A stretch of 64,000 nucleotides of DNA from Vibrio furnissii CIP 102972. GTDB lineage: Bacteria > Pseudomonadota > Gammaproteobacteria > Enterobacterales > Vibrionaceae. The stretch is taken from the NCBI RefSeq assembly GCF_000176175.1, contig NZ_ACZP01000014.1, forward strand, positions 1,577,561 to 1,641,560, written 5' to 3'. The position numbers and the translations under genes were made by a program. This document shows, one piece after another, positions 26,338 to 35,440 of the stretch (positions are counted from its first letter, which is position 1; every line of letters begins with the position of its first letter). A model generated the notes under the pieces. That model was not told the origin of the DNA. It worked only from the letters and a program-made list of their open reading frames with translations, and did no database searches.

Positions 26338-29300
26338 TCATGATTGAGGTTCAATACGTTTTTTCATCACCACAAAGTATAGGACGGGAATCACCACCAA
26401 GGTTAATATTGTTGAGACAAATATCCCAAAAATCAAACTGATAGCCAATCCGTTGAAGATCGGGTCATCCAGAATGAACATTGCACCAATCATCGCCGCC
26501 AATGCGGTCAGCATAATCGGCTTTGCCCGCACAGCCGCCGATTGAATCACCGCTTCTGAAAACGCCACACCCTGCTCGACCTGTTGATGAATGAAATCCA
26601 CCAGCAAAATCGAGTTACGCACGATGATCCCCGCTAAAGCGATCATGCCAATCATCGACGTTGCCGTGAACTGCGCGCCAAGCAGCGCATGCCCCGGCAT
26701 CACACCAATGATAGTCAGCGGAATCGGCGCCATGATGATCAGCGGCACCACATAGGATTTAAACTGCGCCACCACCAACAGGTAGATCAGAATCATCCCC
26801 ACCGCATAAGCGATGCCCATGTCACGGAATGTTTCATAGGTGATGGTCCATTCCCCATCCCACAAGACCGCGACGCCACTCAGGCCATCCGGTTGGTGAA
26901 TGTAGTTCTGGTCGAGGTTCATCTGCCCCTCAAGCGCAGACCCAATGTTGAACATGCCGTACAGCGGGCTGTCAATGGCGCCGGTCATGTCGCCCACCAC
27001 CATCACCATCGGCACCATGTTTTTGTGCACGATGTAATCTTCCATTCGCGTCTGCGTGACGCTGACCAGTTCAGATAGCGCGTAAGCCTGCCCGCTCTGG
27101 TTGGACACATTCATGTTCAGCAGTTGCACCAAGCGTATTTTGGCGGTTTCACTGGCTTGGATCTGCACCGGAATCGGGTATTTGTTGTGTTCACTGTGCA
27201 GGTAAGTCACCGGCTTTCCGCCAACGGCCGTGGCTAACGCATCCACAATCGATGCATACGGGACGCCCAAACGCGCCGCTTTGCTGCGGTCGAGCGTCAC
27301 CTGCCATTTCTGATGCGATTCCGGCAGATACATATCAACGTCGACAATATCCGGTGTCGCTCGGAAAATTTCACGCACCTGACGTGCCGCCTGATTACGA
27401 ATTTCCGGAGTTGGGCCATACACTTCGGCTAAGATTGGCGACCATACCGGCGGCCCCGGCGGCACTTCAACCACTTTCACCTTACCGCCAAACTTCAGAG
27501 CAACTTGGCTTAGCACAGGGCGAATGGCGCTGGCGATCGCATGGCTGTCGCGGTCACGATCCTTCCGTCCCACCAAATTGACTTGAATGTCGCCCTGATT
27601 GGCTTGCTCTCGCATAAAATAGTGACGAACCAGTCCATTAAAGTTGATCGGCGCCGCCGTCCCGGCATAAATTTGGTAACCCGTCACTTCGGGGACCTTG
27701 TTCAGTTCCTGTCCCATGTCGAACAACACGCGCTGGGTACGTTCAAGCGACGTCCCTTCCGGCATATCCAACACCACTTGAAACTCCGATTTGTTATCAA
27801 ACGGCAGCATTTTCAGCACCACCGCCTCAAACACTGGCAGCAAGACCGAACCGACGATCAACGCGAACACCGCGAGCAGTAGCATCAAGCGGTTACGAGT
27901 TTGATGTTGGGCAGTCACAAACGGCGTCATAATGCGGTGGAATACGGAACTCGCCGCGGTTCCTTCATCTTTGTGGTGGGTGGGTTTGAGCAGATGCCCA
28001 GCCAACCAAGGGGATATGACAAATGCCACGGCCAGAGAAATGAGCATCCCCATCGACGCGTTAATCGGAATCGGGCTCATGTACGGCCCCATTAAGCCGC
28101 TGACAAACGCCATCGGCAGCAACGCCGCGATCACCGTGAGCGTGGCCAGAATGGTCGGCCCGCCCACTTCATCCACCGCAGGTGGAATTAATTCTGCCAG
28201 CTTGCGTTTGCCCATCGCCATATGTCGGTGAATGTTCTCCACCACCACGATCGCATCATCGACCAATATCCCAATGGAGAAAATCAACGCGAACAGCGAC
28301 ACGCGGTTGAGGGTAAACCCCCACGCCCATGACGCAAATAAGGTGATCATCAAAGTCACCATTACCGCCAGCCCCACCACAATGGCTTCGCGCCACCCCA
28401 TGGTCAGCAACACCAGAATCACGACCGCAGTGGTGGCAAAGGCCAGCTTGCCGATTAGGGTGTTACTTTTATCGGCGGCGGTTTTTCCGTAATCACGCGT
28501 GATATCAACATGAATACCATGCGGGATCAGTTGGTTTTGCAATGCCGCGACGCGGGCTTCCACCGCTTTGGCCACATCGACCGCGTTTTCACCGCTCTTC
28601 TTAGCAATCGCCAGAGTGACGGCTGGATAGATCCCACTTTTGTCACTGGTCCAGACATTCTGGGTTGCAGTGTCAACGCCAAGTTCAATGGTCGCAATGT
28701 CTTCCAAATACACAGGAAATCCATTGTGCACCCCCACCACCAACTGTTTGACGTCCTCGACATGCGTTAAAAACTGACCAATTTGTAGCGGCAGGGTTTG
28801 GTTGTCACTGGTCAATGCGAGCATGGAAGAGCGACGATTGGCTGCGGGCAAGCTTTGATTGAGTTGATCGATGGTGATGCCAAAAGCGTTCATTTTGGCA
28901 GGATCCAGCCGCACATCGACGATGGTGTTGTGTCCACCCACGGTGTAAATATCGCGCGTGCCTTGAATGCGCTTGAGTTCGGTTTCTAACCCATGCGCAA
29001 CTTGAGTCAGTTGCTGTTGATTCGATTGGCCAGTGCGATCCGACAAGGTAATCGTGACGATCGGAACATCTTCAATCCCTTTGGGTTTGATAATGGGTTC
29101 CCCGACGCCAACACCCGCAGGCATCCAGTCTTTATTGGAATAGAGTTGGTTGTAGATGCGCACCACGGCATCGTTGCGTGAAACACCTACTTTAAAGATC
29201 GCGACAATCATCGCGCCATCCGGCTGAGAAAAGGAATAGAGCTTATCGATACCTTGGATTTCAGAGATCACCTGTTCAGCCGGCGTCGTCACTAAACTCT

Positions 29301-29499
29301 CAACTTCGGCTGGCGTCGCGCCTGGGAAAGGAATATAGACATCAGCAAATGTCACATCGATTTGAGGCTCTTCCTCTTTGGGGGTGATGATGACTGCAAA
29401 CAGCCCCATCAGTAAGCCAACCAACGCCAGTAAAGGCGTCATGGCCGAATTTTGAAAGGCCGCAGCAATGCGACCCGAAATACCGAGTCGTTTGTCCAT
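26338..29499 (-). CDS. RND efflux pump inner-membrane subunit
   Basis: The 1053-residue protein has the RND layout: a membrane segment near residue 25, a large periplasmic loop, the motif GILVDDAIVVVENIHRHMA with the paired Asp of the proton relay, a second large loop and a final group of membrane helices. It resembles AcrB/MexB-type (HAE1) pumps. The ATG at 29499 has AGAAGGG upstream and lies one base after the adaptor gene stop. No outer-membrane channel gene is present, so it likely uses a TolC encoded elsewhere. Substrate unknown. Confidence 0.92.
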   Translation of the reverse strand: MDKRLGISGRIAAAFQNSAMTPLLALVGLLMGLFAVIITPKEEEPQIDVTFADVYIPFPGATPAEVESLVTTPAEQVISEIQGIDKLYSFSQPDGAMIVAIFKVGVSRNDAVVRIYNQLYSNKDWMPAGVGVGEPIIKPKGIEDVPIVTITLSDRTGQSNQQQLTQVAHGLETELKRIQGTRDIYTVGGHNTIVDVRLDPAKMNAFGITIDQLNQSLPAANRRSSMLALTSDNQTLPLQIGQFLTHVEDVKQLVVGVHNGFPVYLEDIATIELGVDTATQNVWTSDKSGIYPAVTLAIAKKSGENAVDVAKAVEARVAALQNQLIPHGIHVDITRDYGKTAADKSNTLIGKLAFATTAVVILVLLTMGWREAIVVGLAVMVTLMITLFASWAWGFTLNRVSLFALIFSIGILVDDAIVVVENIHRHMAMGKRKLAELIPPAVDEVGGPTILATLTVIAALLPMAFVSGLMGPYMSPIPINASMGMLISLAVAFVISPWLAGHLLKPTHHKDEGTAASSVFHRIMTPFVTAQHQTRNRLMLLLAVFALIVGSVLLPVFEAVVLKMLPFDNKSEFQVVLDMPEGTSLERTQRVLFDMGQELNKVPEVTGYQIYAGTAAPINFNGLVRHYFMREQANQGDIQVNLVGRKDRDRDSHAIASAIRPVLSQVALKFGGKVKVVEVPPGPPVWSPILAEVYGPTPEIRNQAARQVREIFRATPDIVDVDMYLPESHQKWQVTLDRSKAARLGVPYASIVDALATAVGGKPVTYLHSEHNKYPIPVQIQASETAKIRLVQLLNMNVSNQSGQAYALSELVSVTQTRMEDYIVHKNMVPMVMVVGDMTGAIDSPLYGMFNIGSALEGQMNLDQNYIHQPDGLSGVAVLWDGEWTITYETFRDMGIAYAVGMILIYLLVVAQFKSYVVPLIIMAPIPLTIIGVMPGHALLGAQFTATSMIGMIALAGIIVRNSILLVDFIHQQVEQGVAFSEAVIQSAAVRAKPIMLTALAAMIGAMFILDDPIFNGLAISLIFGIFVSTILTLVVIPVLYFVVMKKRIEPQS

Positions 29500-29500
29500 C

Positions 29501-30505
29501 TCATTGCCCTTCTGCTGGAAGTAACGTGGTCGCAATGACATCACCGATTTCCAAACCCGACAGTACTTCCACCGCATCGCCGTAGGTTTGACCCAAACGA
29601 ATCGGATTCAGGATTCGCGCCTCATTGACGATGCGATACACCGCGCTCAGTTCCGCACGGCGAATGACCGCAGCGCTGGGGATCAACAGCACGTCCCGGC
29701 TGCTGTACTGAAAATCAGTTTTGACCCACATTCCCGGCATCAACAATGGCGTGTTGTCTGGCAACGATAAACGAATGTTGAAATTGTGAGATTGAGGGTC
29801 AGCGTAACGAAATAAGCTGTAGTTTGTTGGTGTGACAACGTCACCAGAAGGTGACCGTACATAGAACTGCGCCACCGCTTGCACTTTATCCTGATAGCGC
29901 TGCGGAATGTCCGTTTCAATTCTGAGTTTTTCCAGTGAAAAACCACTCACCAACGGCGTTCCCGGCGCGACCGTTTCACCCAGTTCCACATGACGCTGCG
30001 TGACCACGCCGGCATACGGTGCTGTGATATTGGTGTACCCCAGCGACTCTTTGGCTTGAGCCACCGCAGCCTGAGCTGATTTGACGGATGCTGCTGCGCT
30101 GCGAGCACGCGCTTCAGCCGAATCCATTTGATCGCGCGAGATCGCACCTTTAGGAAACAACTGGCGATAACGGCTCACTTGAGCCTGCGCTTCGCGGTTT
30201 TGCGCCAACGCACTGGCCAATTGCGCCTGCGCGGCGTCCAACGATGCCGATTGCTGCACATCACTGATTTCAAGCAGTACTTGGCCTTGCGCCACGTGAT
30301 CATTCACATCCACAAACACGCCGATCACGCGACCGGATGTTTGCGCCGCCACCGTACCTTGATTCACCGGCGCCACGATGCCATCCAACTGAATGACCTG
30401 CGGCAGACGTTCTGTCTTCACCGTGTAAAAGCCAGTCCCCTCGGTGGCATGCACCCCACTCACAAAGCTCAGTGCCACCAGAATAGACAAAGTTAACCCT
30501 TTCAT
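29501..30505 (-). CDS. RND periplasmic adaptor (membrane fusion protein)
   Basis: The 334-residue product has a signal peptide (MKGLTLSILVALSFVSGVHA), a lipoyl-like half (VAAQTSGRVIGVFVDVNDHV), a coiled-coil hairpin rich in Ala/Gln around residues 80-140, the second lipoyl half (ITAPYAGVVTQRHVELGE) and a beta-barrel/membrane-proximal end. AAGGAG nine bases before 30505 fixes the start. It is the first gene of a two-gene operon with the RND pump. No local regulator gene is adjacent. Confidence 0.9.
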   Translation of the reverse strand: MKGLTLSILVALSFVSGVHATEGTGFYTVKTERLPQVIQLDGIVAPVNQGTVAAQTSGRVIGVFVDVNDHVAQGQVLLEISDVQQSASLDAAQAQLASALAQNREAQAQVSRYRQLFPKGAISRDQMDSAEARARSAAASVKSAQAAVAQAKESLGYTNITAPYAGVVTQRHVELGETVAPGTPLVSGFSLEKLRIETDIPQRYQDKVQAVAQFYVRSPSGDVVTPTNYSLFRYADPQSHNFNIRLSLPDNTPLLMPGMWVKTDFQYSSRDVLLIPSAAVIRRAELSAVYRIVNEARILNPIRLGQTYGDAVEVLSGLEIGDVIATTLLPAEGQ

Positions 30506-30652
30506 CGTGTCAATCTCCTTTGACATTCAGCCCTTTAAAGCGAAGAGATGGCCTATCATCTCCCTCGCGAGATCACGTCATGATGTTCGCAATCATCCGT
30601 TGAATTACTTTGCGGCGAAAACAAGACACGATGGCGGGAAACGTTCGTGTGT

Positions 30653-31111
30653 TTACGCCGTTTGTGGGTGATGCTCTGGATGTTGTTTGGCTCGCAGTAC
30701 CAGATTAGTCACGCCGAGGCCAACCATCATGCACGCAAAAAACACCCAAACGCCTGGATTGCCCAACGCCAAACTCGACACCGCAGGTCCTGGGCAAATG
30801 CCTGCCAATCCCCAACCCACCCCGAAAATTGCCGCGCCACTGAGTAGACGTGAATCGATCGCGGTGTTCGTCGCGAGACAAAATTTCTCGGCATTCACGG
30901 GTTTACGTTTCGGTTTAATCAAGAAAAAATACGCTGGCATAAACACCAATAACGCGCCACCCATCACAAACATTAAGCTCGGATCCCAATGCCCTGTCAC
31001 ATCAAGAAAGCCTGTGACTTTCGCAGGATCCGCCATACCTGAAATCACCATGCCCAAGCCAAATAATAGCCCAGCCACCAGCGACGTTAATCGAAACAAA
31101 GCCTGATTCAT
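30653..31111 (-). CDS. YeeE/YedE-family half transporter, second subunit (PmpB/DUF6691-like)
   Basis: The 152-residue membrane protein has about four helices with the motifs LVAGLLFGLGMVISGMADP and GVGWGLAGICPGPAV; the Cys in GICPGP is the conserved thiol of YeeE/YedE sulfur transporters. In full-length YeeE such Cys residues relay thiosulfate through the membrane. It is 21 bases downstream of its partner half, and both follow an ArsR regulator. Likely role: uptake of reduced sulfur species. Confidence 0.88.
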   Translation of the reverse strand: MNQALFRLTSLVAGLLFGLGMVISGMADPAKVTGFLDVTGHWDPSLMFVMGGALLVFMPAYFFLIKPKRKPVNAEKFCLATNTAIDSRLLSGAAIFGVGWGLAGICPGPAVSSLALGNPGVWVFFACMMVGLGVTNLVLRAKQHPEHHPQTA

Positions 31112-31132
31112 TCTGATTCCCCACCAACGCTT

Positions 31133-31552
31133 TTAAATAAGATGCAAACGAACAAATACCGTCATTGCGGCAACAACCATAAAGACACAGGTGGCGACTA
31201 TTGAACGTTTTGACAATCGACCGATGCCGCAGATGCCATGTCCACTGGTGCAACCATTACCCAAACGTGTGCCGACGCCAACGAGCAAACCCGCCGCCGC
31301 TAACCACCACACATGGGAGTCAAACTGTGCTGGCATCTGCTTATCAAAGGCCATCACACCGAAGACGCCACCACTGATCATGCCGACCACAAACAACAAC
31401 CGCCACGCAAAATCACGTGATTTCGGCGTCATTAACCCCGTTAAGATGCCGCTGATACCGGCAATTTTTCCGTTCATCAGTAACAAAATGGTTGCCGAAA
31501 TCCCTAACAACACGCCGCCAAACAAAGATTCCCAAGGCATGGTGAACGTCAT
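31133..31552 (-). CDS. YeeE/YedE-family half transporter, first subunit (PmpA-like)
   Basis: The 139-residue protein has four hydrophobic segments and the conserved GVGTRLGNGCTSGHGICG motif with two Cys residues, the mark of the YeeE/YedE sulfur transporter family. GAGG stands six bases before the ATG. It lies 35 bases after the ArsR gene and 21 before the second half, forming one operon. Two-gene split versions are common beside persulfide-handling enzymes. Confidence 0.9.
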   Translation of the reverse strand: MTFTMPWESLFGGVLLGISATILLLMNGKIAGISGILTGLMTPKSRDFAWRLLFVVGMISGGVFGVMAFDKQMPAQFDSHVWWLAAAGLLVGVGTRLGNGCTSGHGICGIGRLSKRSIVATCVFMVVAAMTVFVRLHLI

Positions 31553-31587
31553 AATGTCCTCTTTTTATTTCTCTTAATTTGAAAGAC

Positions 31588-31890
31588 TTAACCACAAAAC
31601 ACGGTTTGTAAGCTCTGAATCAACTGCGCCACGCGCGTATCGGCCAACGAATAGAACACCTGTTGCGATTCCTTGCGCGCTTCAATCAATCCATGCTTTC
31701 GTAATACCGTTAAATGTTGAGAAAACGCTGACTGGCTGAGTGCCGAGCTTTGTTGTAATTGCCCCACACCCACCTCGCCTTTTGTCAATTGACAGAGCAC
31801 CATCAAACGTTCCGGATGCGCCAAAATTCTAAGTAGTTCAGATACTTCTTCCGCATTGGACTTCATTTGATCAATATTGACGGCTTCCAT
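31588..31890 (-). CDS. ArsR-family regulator of the BigR/SqrR (persulfide-sensing) type
   Basis: The 100-residue winged-helix protein has the ArsR recognition segment SALSQSAFSQHLTVLRKHGL. It holds two Cys residues, Cys33 in VLCQL and Cys99 in TVFCG, at the positions used by BigR/SqrR/YgaV to form a tetrasulfide bridge on persulfide stress. AGGGGAA before the ATG at 31890 makes this a better start than 31905. It heads the operon with both YeeE/YedE halves and is divergent from the reductase-rhodanese gene. Confidence 0.9.
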   Translation of the reverse strand: MEAVNIDQMKSNAEEVSELLRILAHPERLMVLCQLTKGEVGVGQLQQSSALSQSAFSQHLTVLRKHGLIEARKESQQVFYSLADTRVAQLIQSLQTVFCG

Positions 31891-31918
31891 CACTTTCCCC
31901 TTCATAAACTTGTTTTTT

Positions 31919-31935
31919 AGATAATACTAATAAAC
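31919..31935. promoter_or_regulatory. Candidate ArsR operator, left copy
   Basis: The sequence AGATAATACTAATAAAC recurs almost unchanged at 31988. Both copies are in the divergent promoter region, one beside each gene, so they are likely regulator sites. Confidence 0.5.
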
Positions 31936-31987
31936 GTAGTTTAGTCAAACCTTATTTAGTTATATCGAAATTAGCTCAATTAACATT

Positions 31988-32004
31988 AGACAATACTAAT
32001 TTAT
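31988..32004. promoter_or_regulatory. Candidate ArsR operator, right copy
   Basis: AGACAATACTAATTTAT shares AGAYAATACTAAT with the copy at 31919 in the same orientation, 69 bases apart. The region between them is AT-rich and likely holds both promoters. Confidence 0.5.
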
Positions 32005-32044
32005 GTAACTATAGTAAATCCAACATCCAACGGAGGGTATTCTC

Positions 32045-32230
32045 ATGACCATTGAAAATGGCGTACGAATTGTCGCGGGCAGCATGGTTTTGCTGTCGCT
32101 ACTGTTGACAGTGTTTGTTCATCCGAACTTTATCTGGCTCACCGTGTTTGTTGGTGTGAATCTCATTCAAAGTGCGTTTACCGGGATTTGCCCAGCAGCC
32201 TATTTTTTGAAGAAACTTGGGTTTAAATAG
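32045..32230 (+). CDS. Small DUF2892 (YgaP-type) inner membrane protein
   Basis: The 61-residue protein has two hydrophobic segments and the conserved ending QSAFTGICPAAYFLKKLGF, typical of DUF2892, which also forms the membrane part of the rhodanese YgaP. GGAGGG is seven bases before the ATG. It precedes the CoA-disulfide reductase-rhodanese gene by 56 bases and is probably cotranscribed, together providing a membrane/rhodanese pair in separate polypeptides. Confidence 0.88.
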   Translation: MTIENGVRIVAGSMVLLSLLLTVFVHPNFIWLTVFVGVNLIQSAFTGICPAAYFLKKLGFK

Positions 32231-32286
32231 TCAGTTCACACTGAAATTCGATACATCAGTTGAGCTAGAAAAATTTGGAGTAATCT

Positions 32287-33990
32287 ATGACTAAGATTGT
32301 GATTATCGGCGGTGTTGCCGGCGGAGCTTCTGCGGCAGCGCGTGCGCGTCGTTTGAGCGAAGATGCGCAAATCATTATGTTTGAACGGGGCCCTTTCGTC
32401 TCGTTTGCCAACTGCGGCTTGCCCTATCACATCGGTGGTGATATCAAAGAACGAGCCAATTTGCTACTGCAAACGCCAGAAAGCTTTTTGGCACGCTTTA
32501 ATGTCGATGTCCGCGTCATGAATGACGTGGTTCGCATTAACCGTGCAGACAAAACCATCACCGTTCGCAACCTGCTGGATCAATCTGAGTACGAAGAAAG
32601 CTACGACTTTCTACTGCTGAGCCCGGGCGCTGGCCCGATTGTGCCGCCAATCCCAGGATTGGATAACCCACTCACCCACTCGCTACGCAACATTCCAGAT
32701 ATGGACCGTATTTTGGAAACCATTCAGATGAACCAACCCGACCATGCCACCGTCATCGGCGGCGGTTTTATTGGTTTGGAGATGATGGAAGCGTTCCACC
32801 AATTGGGCATCAAAACCACGCTGATTGAAATGGCCGATCAAGTGATGACTCCGGTTGACCGTGAAATGGCTGGCTTTGCCCACGCAGAAATTCGCGCTAA
32901 AGGCATCGACTTGCGTCTTGGAGTCGCGCTGCAAGCGGTCGAGTTCAAGCCAACCACCTCAATGCCAAGCATCGATTCTGGTGAGAATACCGAACATCAA
33001 CACATGAGCGGTGAACTCGATCTGACGCTGAGCAATGGCGAAACACTGACCACCGATATTCTGATCATGGCAATTGGTGTGCGCCCAGAAACCAAACTCG
33101 CCGCTGAAGCTGGCCTGCAGATCGGTGCGCTGGGCGGGATTGAGACCAACGAATCCCTACAAACTAGCGATCCAAGCATTTATGCCGTGGGCGATGCGAT
33201 TGAAGAAAAAGACTTTGTAACGGGTCAATCGACCTTAGTGCCACTGGCTGGCCCTGCCAACCGTCAAGGTCGTATGGCCGCAGACAACATGCTGGGTCGC
33301 AGCGAAACCTATCAAGGCACGCAAGGCACCGCGATCTGTAAGATCTTCGACTTGGCTGTGGCTTCTACCGGTAAAAACGAGAAGCAACTCAAACGTGCGG
33401 GTATCGCATACGAGAAAGTCTACGTTCATACTGCGAGCCACGCGAGCTACTACCCGGGGGCGGAAGTTGTGTCGTTCAAAATGCTGTTCGATCCAACATC
33501 AGGCAAGATTTTCGGCGCTCAGGCCGTGGGTAAAGATGGCATCGACAAACGCATCGACGTCATGGCGGTTGCGCAGCGTGCTGGCATGACCGTTGAACAG
33601 TTGCAACATCTTGAACTGACTTACGCGCCACCTTACGGCAGCGCAAAAGACGTGATCAACCAAGCCGCATTTGTCGCCACCAACCTCATGAAAGGTGATG
33701 CAAAAGCGATTCACTTTGATGAAATCGACAACCTTACCGATGAACAGCTGTTACTCGATGTGCGTAATCCGGGCGAACTGGACAACGTCGGTTATCTGCC
33801 GGGCGCCATCAACATTCCAGTCGACCAACTGCGTCAGCGCATGAACGAACTGCCAAAAGACAAAGAAATCATCATCTACTGTCAGGTCGGTTTGCGCGGC
33901 AATGTCGCCTATCGTCAGCTCGTCAACAACGGCTACAAAGCACGCAACTTGCTCGGTGGTTACCGCACTTACGCGTTTGCCAAAGCCTAA
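32287..33990 (+). CDS. CoA-disulfide/polysulfide reductase with C-terminal rhodanese domain
   Basis: The 567-residue flavoprotein has the FAD motif IIGGVAGGASAAARAR at its N-terminus, the single active-site Cys43 in ANCGLPYHIGG, an NAD(P)H-binding motif VIGGGFIGLEMMEAF near 155 and a dimerisation domain, then a rhodanese domain from about 470 with Cys532 in IIYCQVGLRG. Such fusions reduce CoA persulfide and polysulfides. With the ArsR sensor and YeeE/YedE halves it forms a reactive-sulfur locus. A terminator follows. Confidence 0.93.
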   Translation: MTKIVIIGGVAGGASAAARARRLSEDAQIIMFERGPFVSFANCGLPYHIGGDIKERANLLLQTPESFLARFNVDVRVMNDVVRINRADKTITVRNLLDQSEYEESYDFLLLSPGAGPIVPPIPGLDNPLTHSLRNIPDMDRILETIQMNQPDHATVIGGGFIGLEMMEAFHQLGIKTTLIEMADQVMTPVDREMAGFAHAEIRAKGIDLRLGVALQAVEFKPTTSMPSIDSGENTEHQHMSGELDLTLSNGETLTTDILIMAIGVRPETKLAAEAGLQIGALGGIETNESLQTSDPSIYAVGDAIEEKDFVTGQSTLVPLAGPANRQGRMAADNMLGRSETYQGTQGTAICKIFDLAVASTGKNEKQLKRAGIAYEKVYVHTASHASYYPGAEVVSFKMLFDPTSGKIFGAQAVGKDGIDKRIDVMAVAQRAGMTVEQLQHLELTYAPPYGSAKDVINQAAFVATNLMKGDAKAIHFDEIDNLTDEQLLLDVRNPGELDNVGYLPGAINIPVDQLRQRMNELPKDKEIIIYCQVGLRGNVAYRQLVNNGYKARNLLGGYRTYAFAKA

Positions 33991-34304
33991 CGTTTTCCGC
34001 TTTCTCGCAAACCAAACAGCCAGCATCAAGTGCTGGCTGTTTTGGTTTTCAGAACAATGCACCGATGTACAGTACTCCTAAATTCGCTCTGAACTTGTAT
34101 CTGATATGCGAGTTCATGTATTGCCCGCAAAAGGCTTCGGCAATATCGCCTAAGTTTTTAACGCCTATGCGTCTCTCCGATCGGATAAAACCACTCACAT
34201 TGTCAGACACATATCGATCGTCAAAGACGGATTTGTGTCTCTGGCACCATGGTTTAGTATATGAAGCACACCTTCACACGCGTAAATCAATTGGCATAAA
34301 TAGC
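33991..34304. other. Non-coding region before the first acetyltransferase
   Basis: After the terminator at 34015-34044 nothing else is supported. A frame open from 34065 runs into the acetyltransferase, but the N-terminal extension does not fit the GNAT family and has no ribosome-binding site. Confidence 0.5.
34015..34044 (+). terminator. Terminator after the reductase-rhodanese gene
   Basis: AACAGCCAGCA (34015-34025) pairs with TGCTGGCTGTT (34031-34041), followed by T residues. Confidence 0.85.
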
Positions 34305-34802
34305 ATGATCACCATTCGACACTACAAAGCCGCCGATGCGCGGGCGCTTTGGGCGCTTTTTTATCACACCGTTCGCAACATTAACGTGCGCGACTACACT
34401 CAAGCGCAAGTCGAGGCATGGGCGCCCGCTGAGTTTGACGCTGCCATTTGGCAGCAACGAATGCGAACCATTGATCCTTTTGTCGCGGAAATAGACGGCG
34501 ACATTGTGGGCTATGCCGATCTGCAAGCCGACGGGCTGATTGATCATTTCTTTTGTCATCACCAGCATCAAGGCAAAGAGGTTGGCCGCAGCCTAATGGA
34601 ACATATACTAAATATGGGTCGCCAGCGTGGCATCACTCAGTTTCATGCTGAAGTCAGCATCACCGCTCGCCCATTTTTTGAGCGTTTTGGATTCACCGTG
34701 GTTCACGAACAAACGGTTGAAGTTCGCGGGCAAACATTGCGCAACTTTGTGATGAAACGCTCCGCGAAAACCCCGTTGAATCGCGATACACAGCGGGTGT
34801 GA
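34305..34802 (+). CDS. GNAT-family N-acetyltransferase
   Basis: The 165-residue protein starts MITIRHYKAADARALWALF and contains the acetyl-CoA loop around GKEVGRSLMEHIL and a C-terminal ARPFFERFGFTVV motif typical of GNAT enzymes. The start at 34305 gives normal family length; the ribosome-binding site is weak. The closest known relatives in layout are YafP-like acetyltransferases. Substrate unknown. A second GNAT gene follows on the same strand after 122 bases that include a tandem repeat. Confidence 0.82.
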   Translation: MITIRHYKAADARALWALFYHTVRNINVRDYTQAQVEAWAPAEFDAAIWQQRMRTIDPFVAEIDGDIVGYADLQADGLIDHFFCHHQHQGKEVGRSLMEHILNMGRQRGITQFHAEVSITARPFFERFGFTVVHEQTVEVRGQTLRNFVMKRSAKTPLNRDTQRV

Positions 34803-34865
34803 GCAGGCTTTTGAAGCGGGTTATCGACCACATTAAAACCAAAGCACAGCGCTTAACAAGGCGTT

Positions 34866-34917
34866 ATTTCACCACTATATTTCGCAACGATATTTCAAAA
34901 CAATATTTCAAAACGAT
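34866..34917. repeat. 13-bp tandem array (4 units) between two acetyltransferase genes
   Basis: Units start at 34866, 34879, 34892 and 34905. All begin ATTTC; the last two are ATTTCAAAACAAT and ATTTCAAAACGAT and differ at one base. The array lies just before the second GNAT gene, at the place of its promoter or leader. Confidence 0.85.
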
Positions 34918-34924
34918 TGCAATC

Positions 34925-35410
34925 ATGGAGAGCAGTGTGACCATCAGGAAAGCGTCCAGAGCAGACTCAGGTAAAATACTCGAACTCATTGAGCAAAAAG
35001 CGGAATTCGACCGCAGTATGAAAGGATTTGACGGTAAAATTTCAACCAGCATCGCGAAGATAGAACGCACGCTATTTGGCGACTCTCCGTTTGCTCATGT
35101 CTTATTGATAGAACATGAGCGCGAGGTTGTGGGTTTTGCACTGTATCACTATCGCTATTCTTCGTTTAGTGGCCAGCCATCGATTTGGCTTGATGACCTG
35201 TTGATCGTAGGACGACATCGGTCCAATGGATATGGCCATGCACTCATGCAGGCGTTGAAGCGCGAAGCTCAGGCATCGCTGGCGTCTCACATTGCATGGA
35301 CGGCCAGCCCGCACAACTCAAAAGCGCATGAGTTTTACACACGGTTGGGCGCGGAAATTGAGCGAATGGATGGCCAGCGCCCCTACTTTCGTTGGCCGTT
35401 ATGTGGCTAA
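34925..35410 (+). CDS. GNAT-family N-acetyltransferase
   Basis: The 161-residue protein has VTIRKASRADSGKILELI at its start, the beta4 strand IWLDDLLIVGRHRSNGYGHALM that holds the acetyl-CoA-binding loop, and the terminal NSKAHEFYTRLGAEI segment. This matches diamine-acetyltransferase-like GNAT proteins (the WLDDLLV pattern), but the substrate is not certain. The ATG at 34925 is preceded by the tandem repeat; the frame is open to 34799 but without family similarity. Confidence 0.82.
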   Translation: MESSVTIRKASRADSGKILELIEQKAEFDRSMKGFDGKISTSIAKIERTLFGDSPFAHVLLIEHEREVVGFALYHYRYSSFSGQPSIWLDDLLIVGRHRSNGYGHALMQALKREAQASLASHIAWTASPHNSKAHEFYTRLGAEIERMDGQRPYFRWPLCG

Positions 35411-35440
35411 CGAAACATGAAACCGCTCGCTCTCGCTGGG

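Noticed and set aside
26338..30505. Complete tripartite efflux operon
   Set aside because: Only adaptor and pump genes are present; no TolC-type gene lies on either side.
34866..34917. CRISPR array
   Set aside because: Units are only 13 bp, directly adjacent without spacers, and no cas genes are present.
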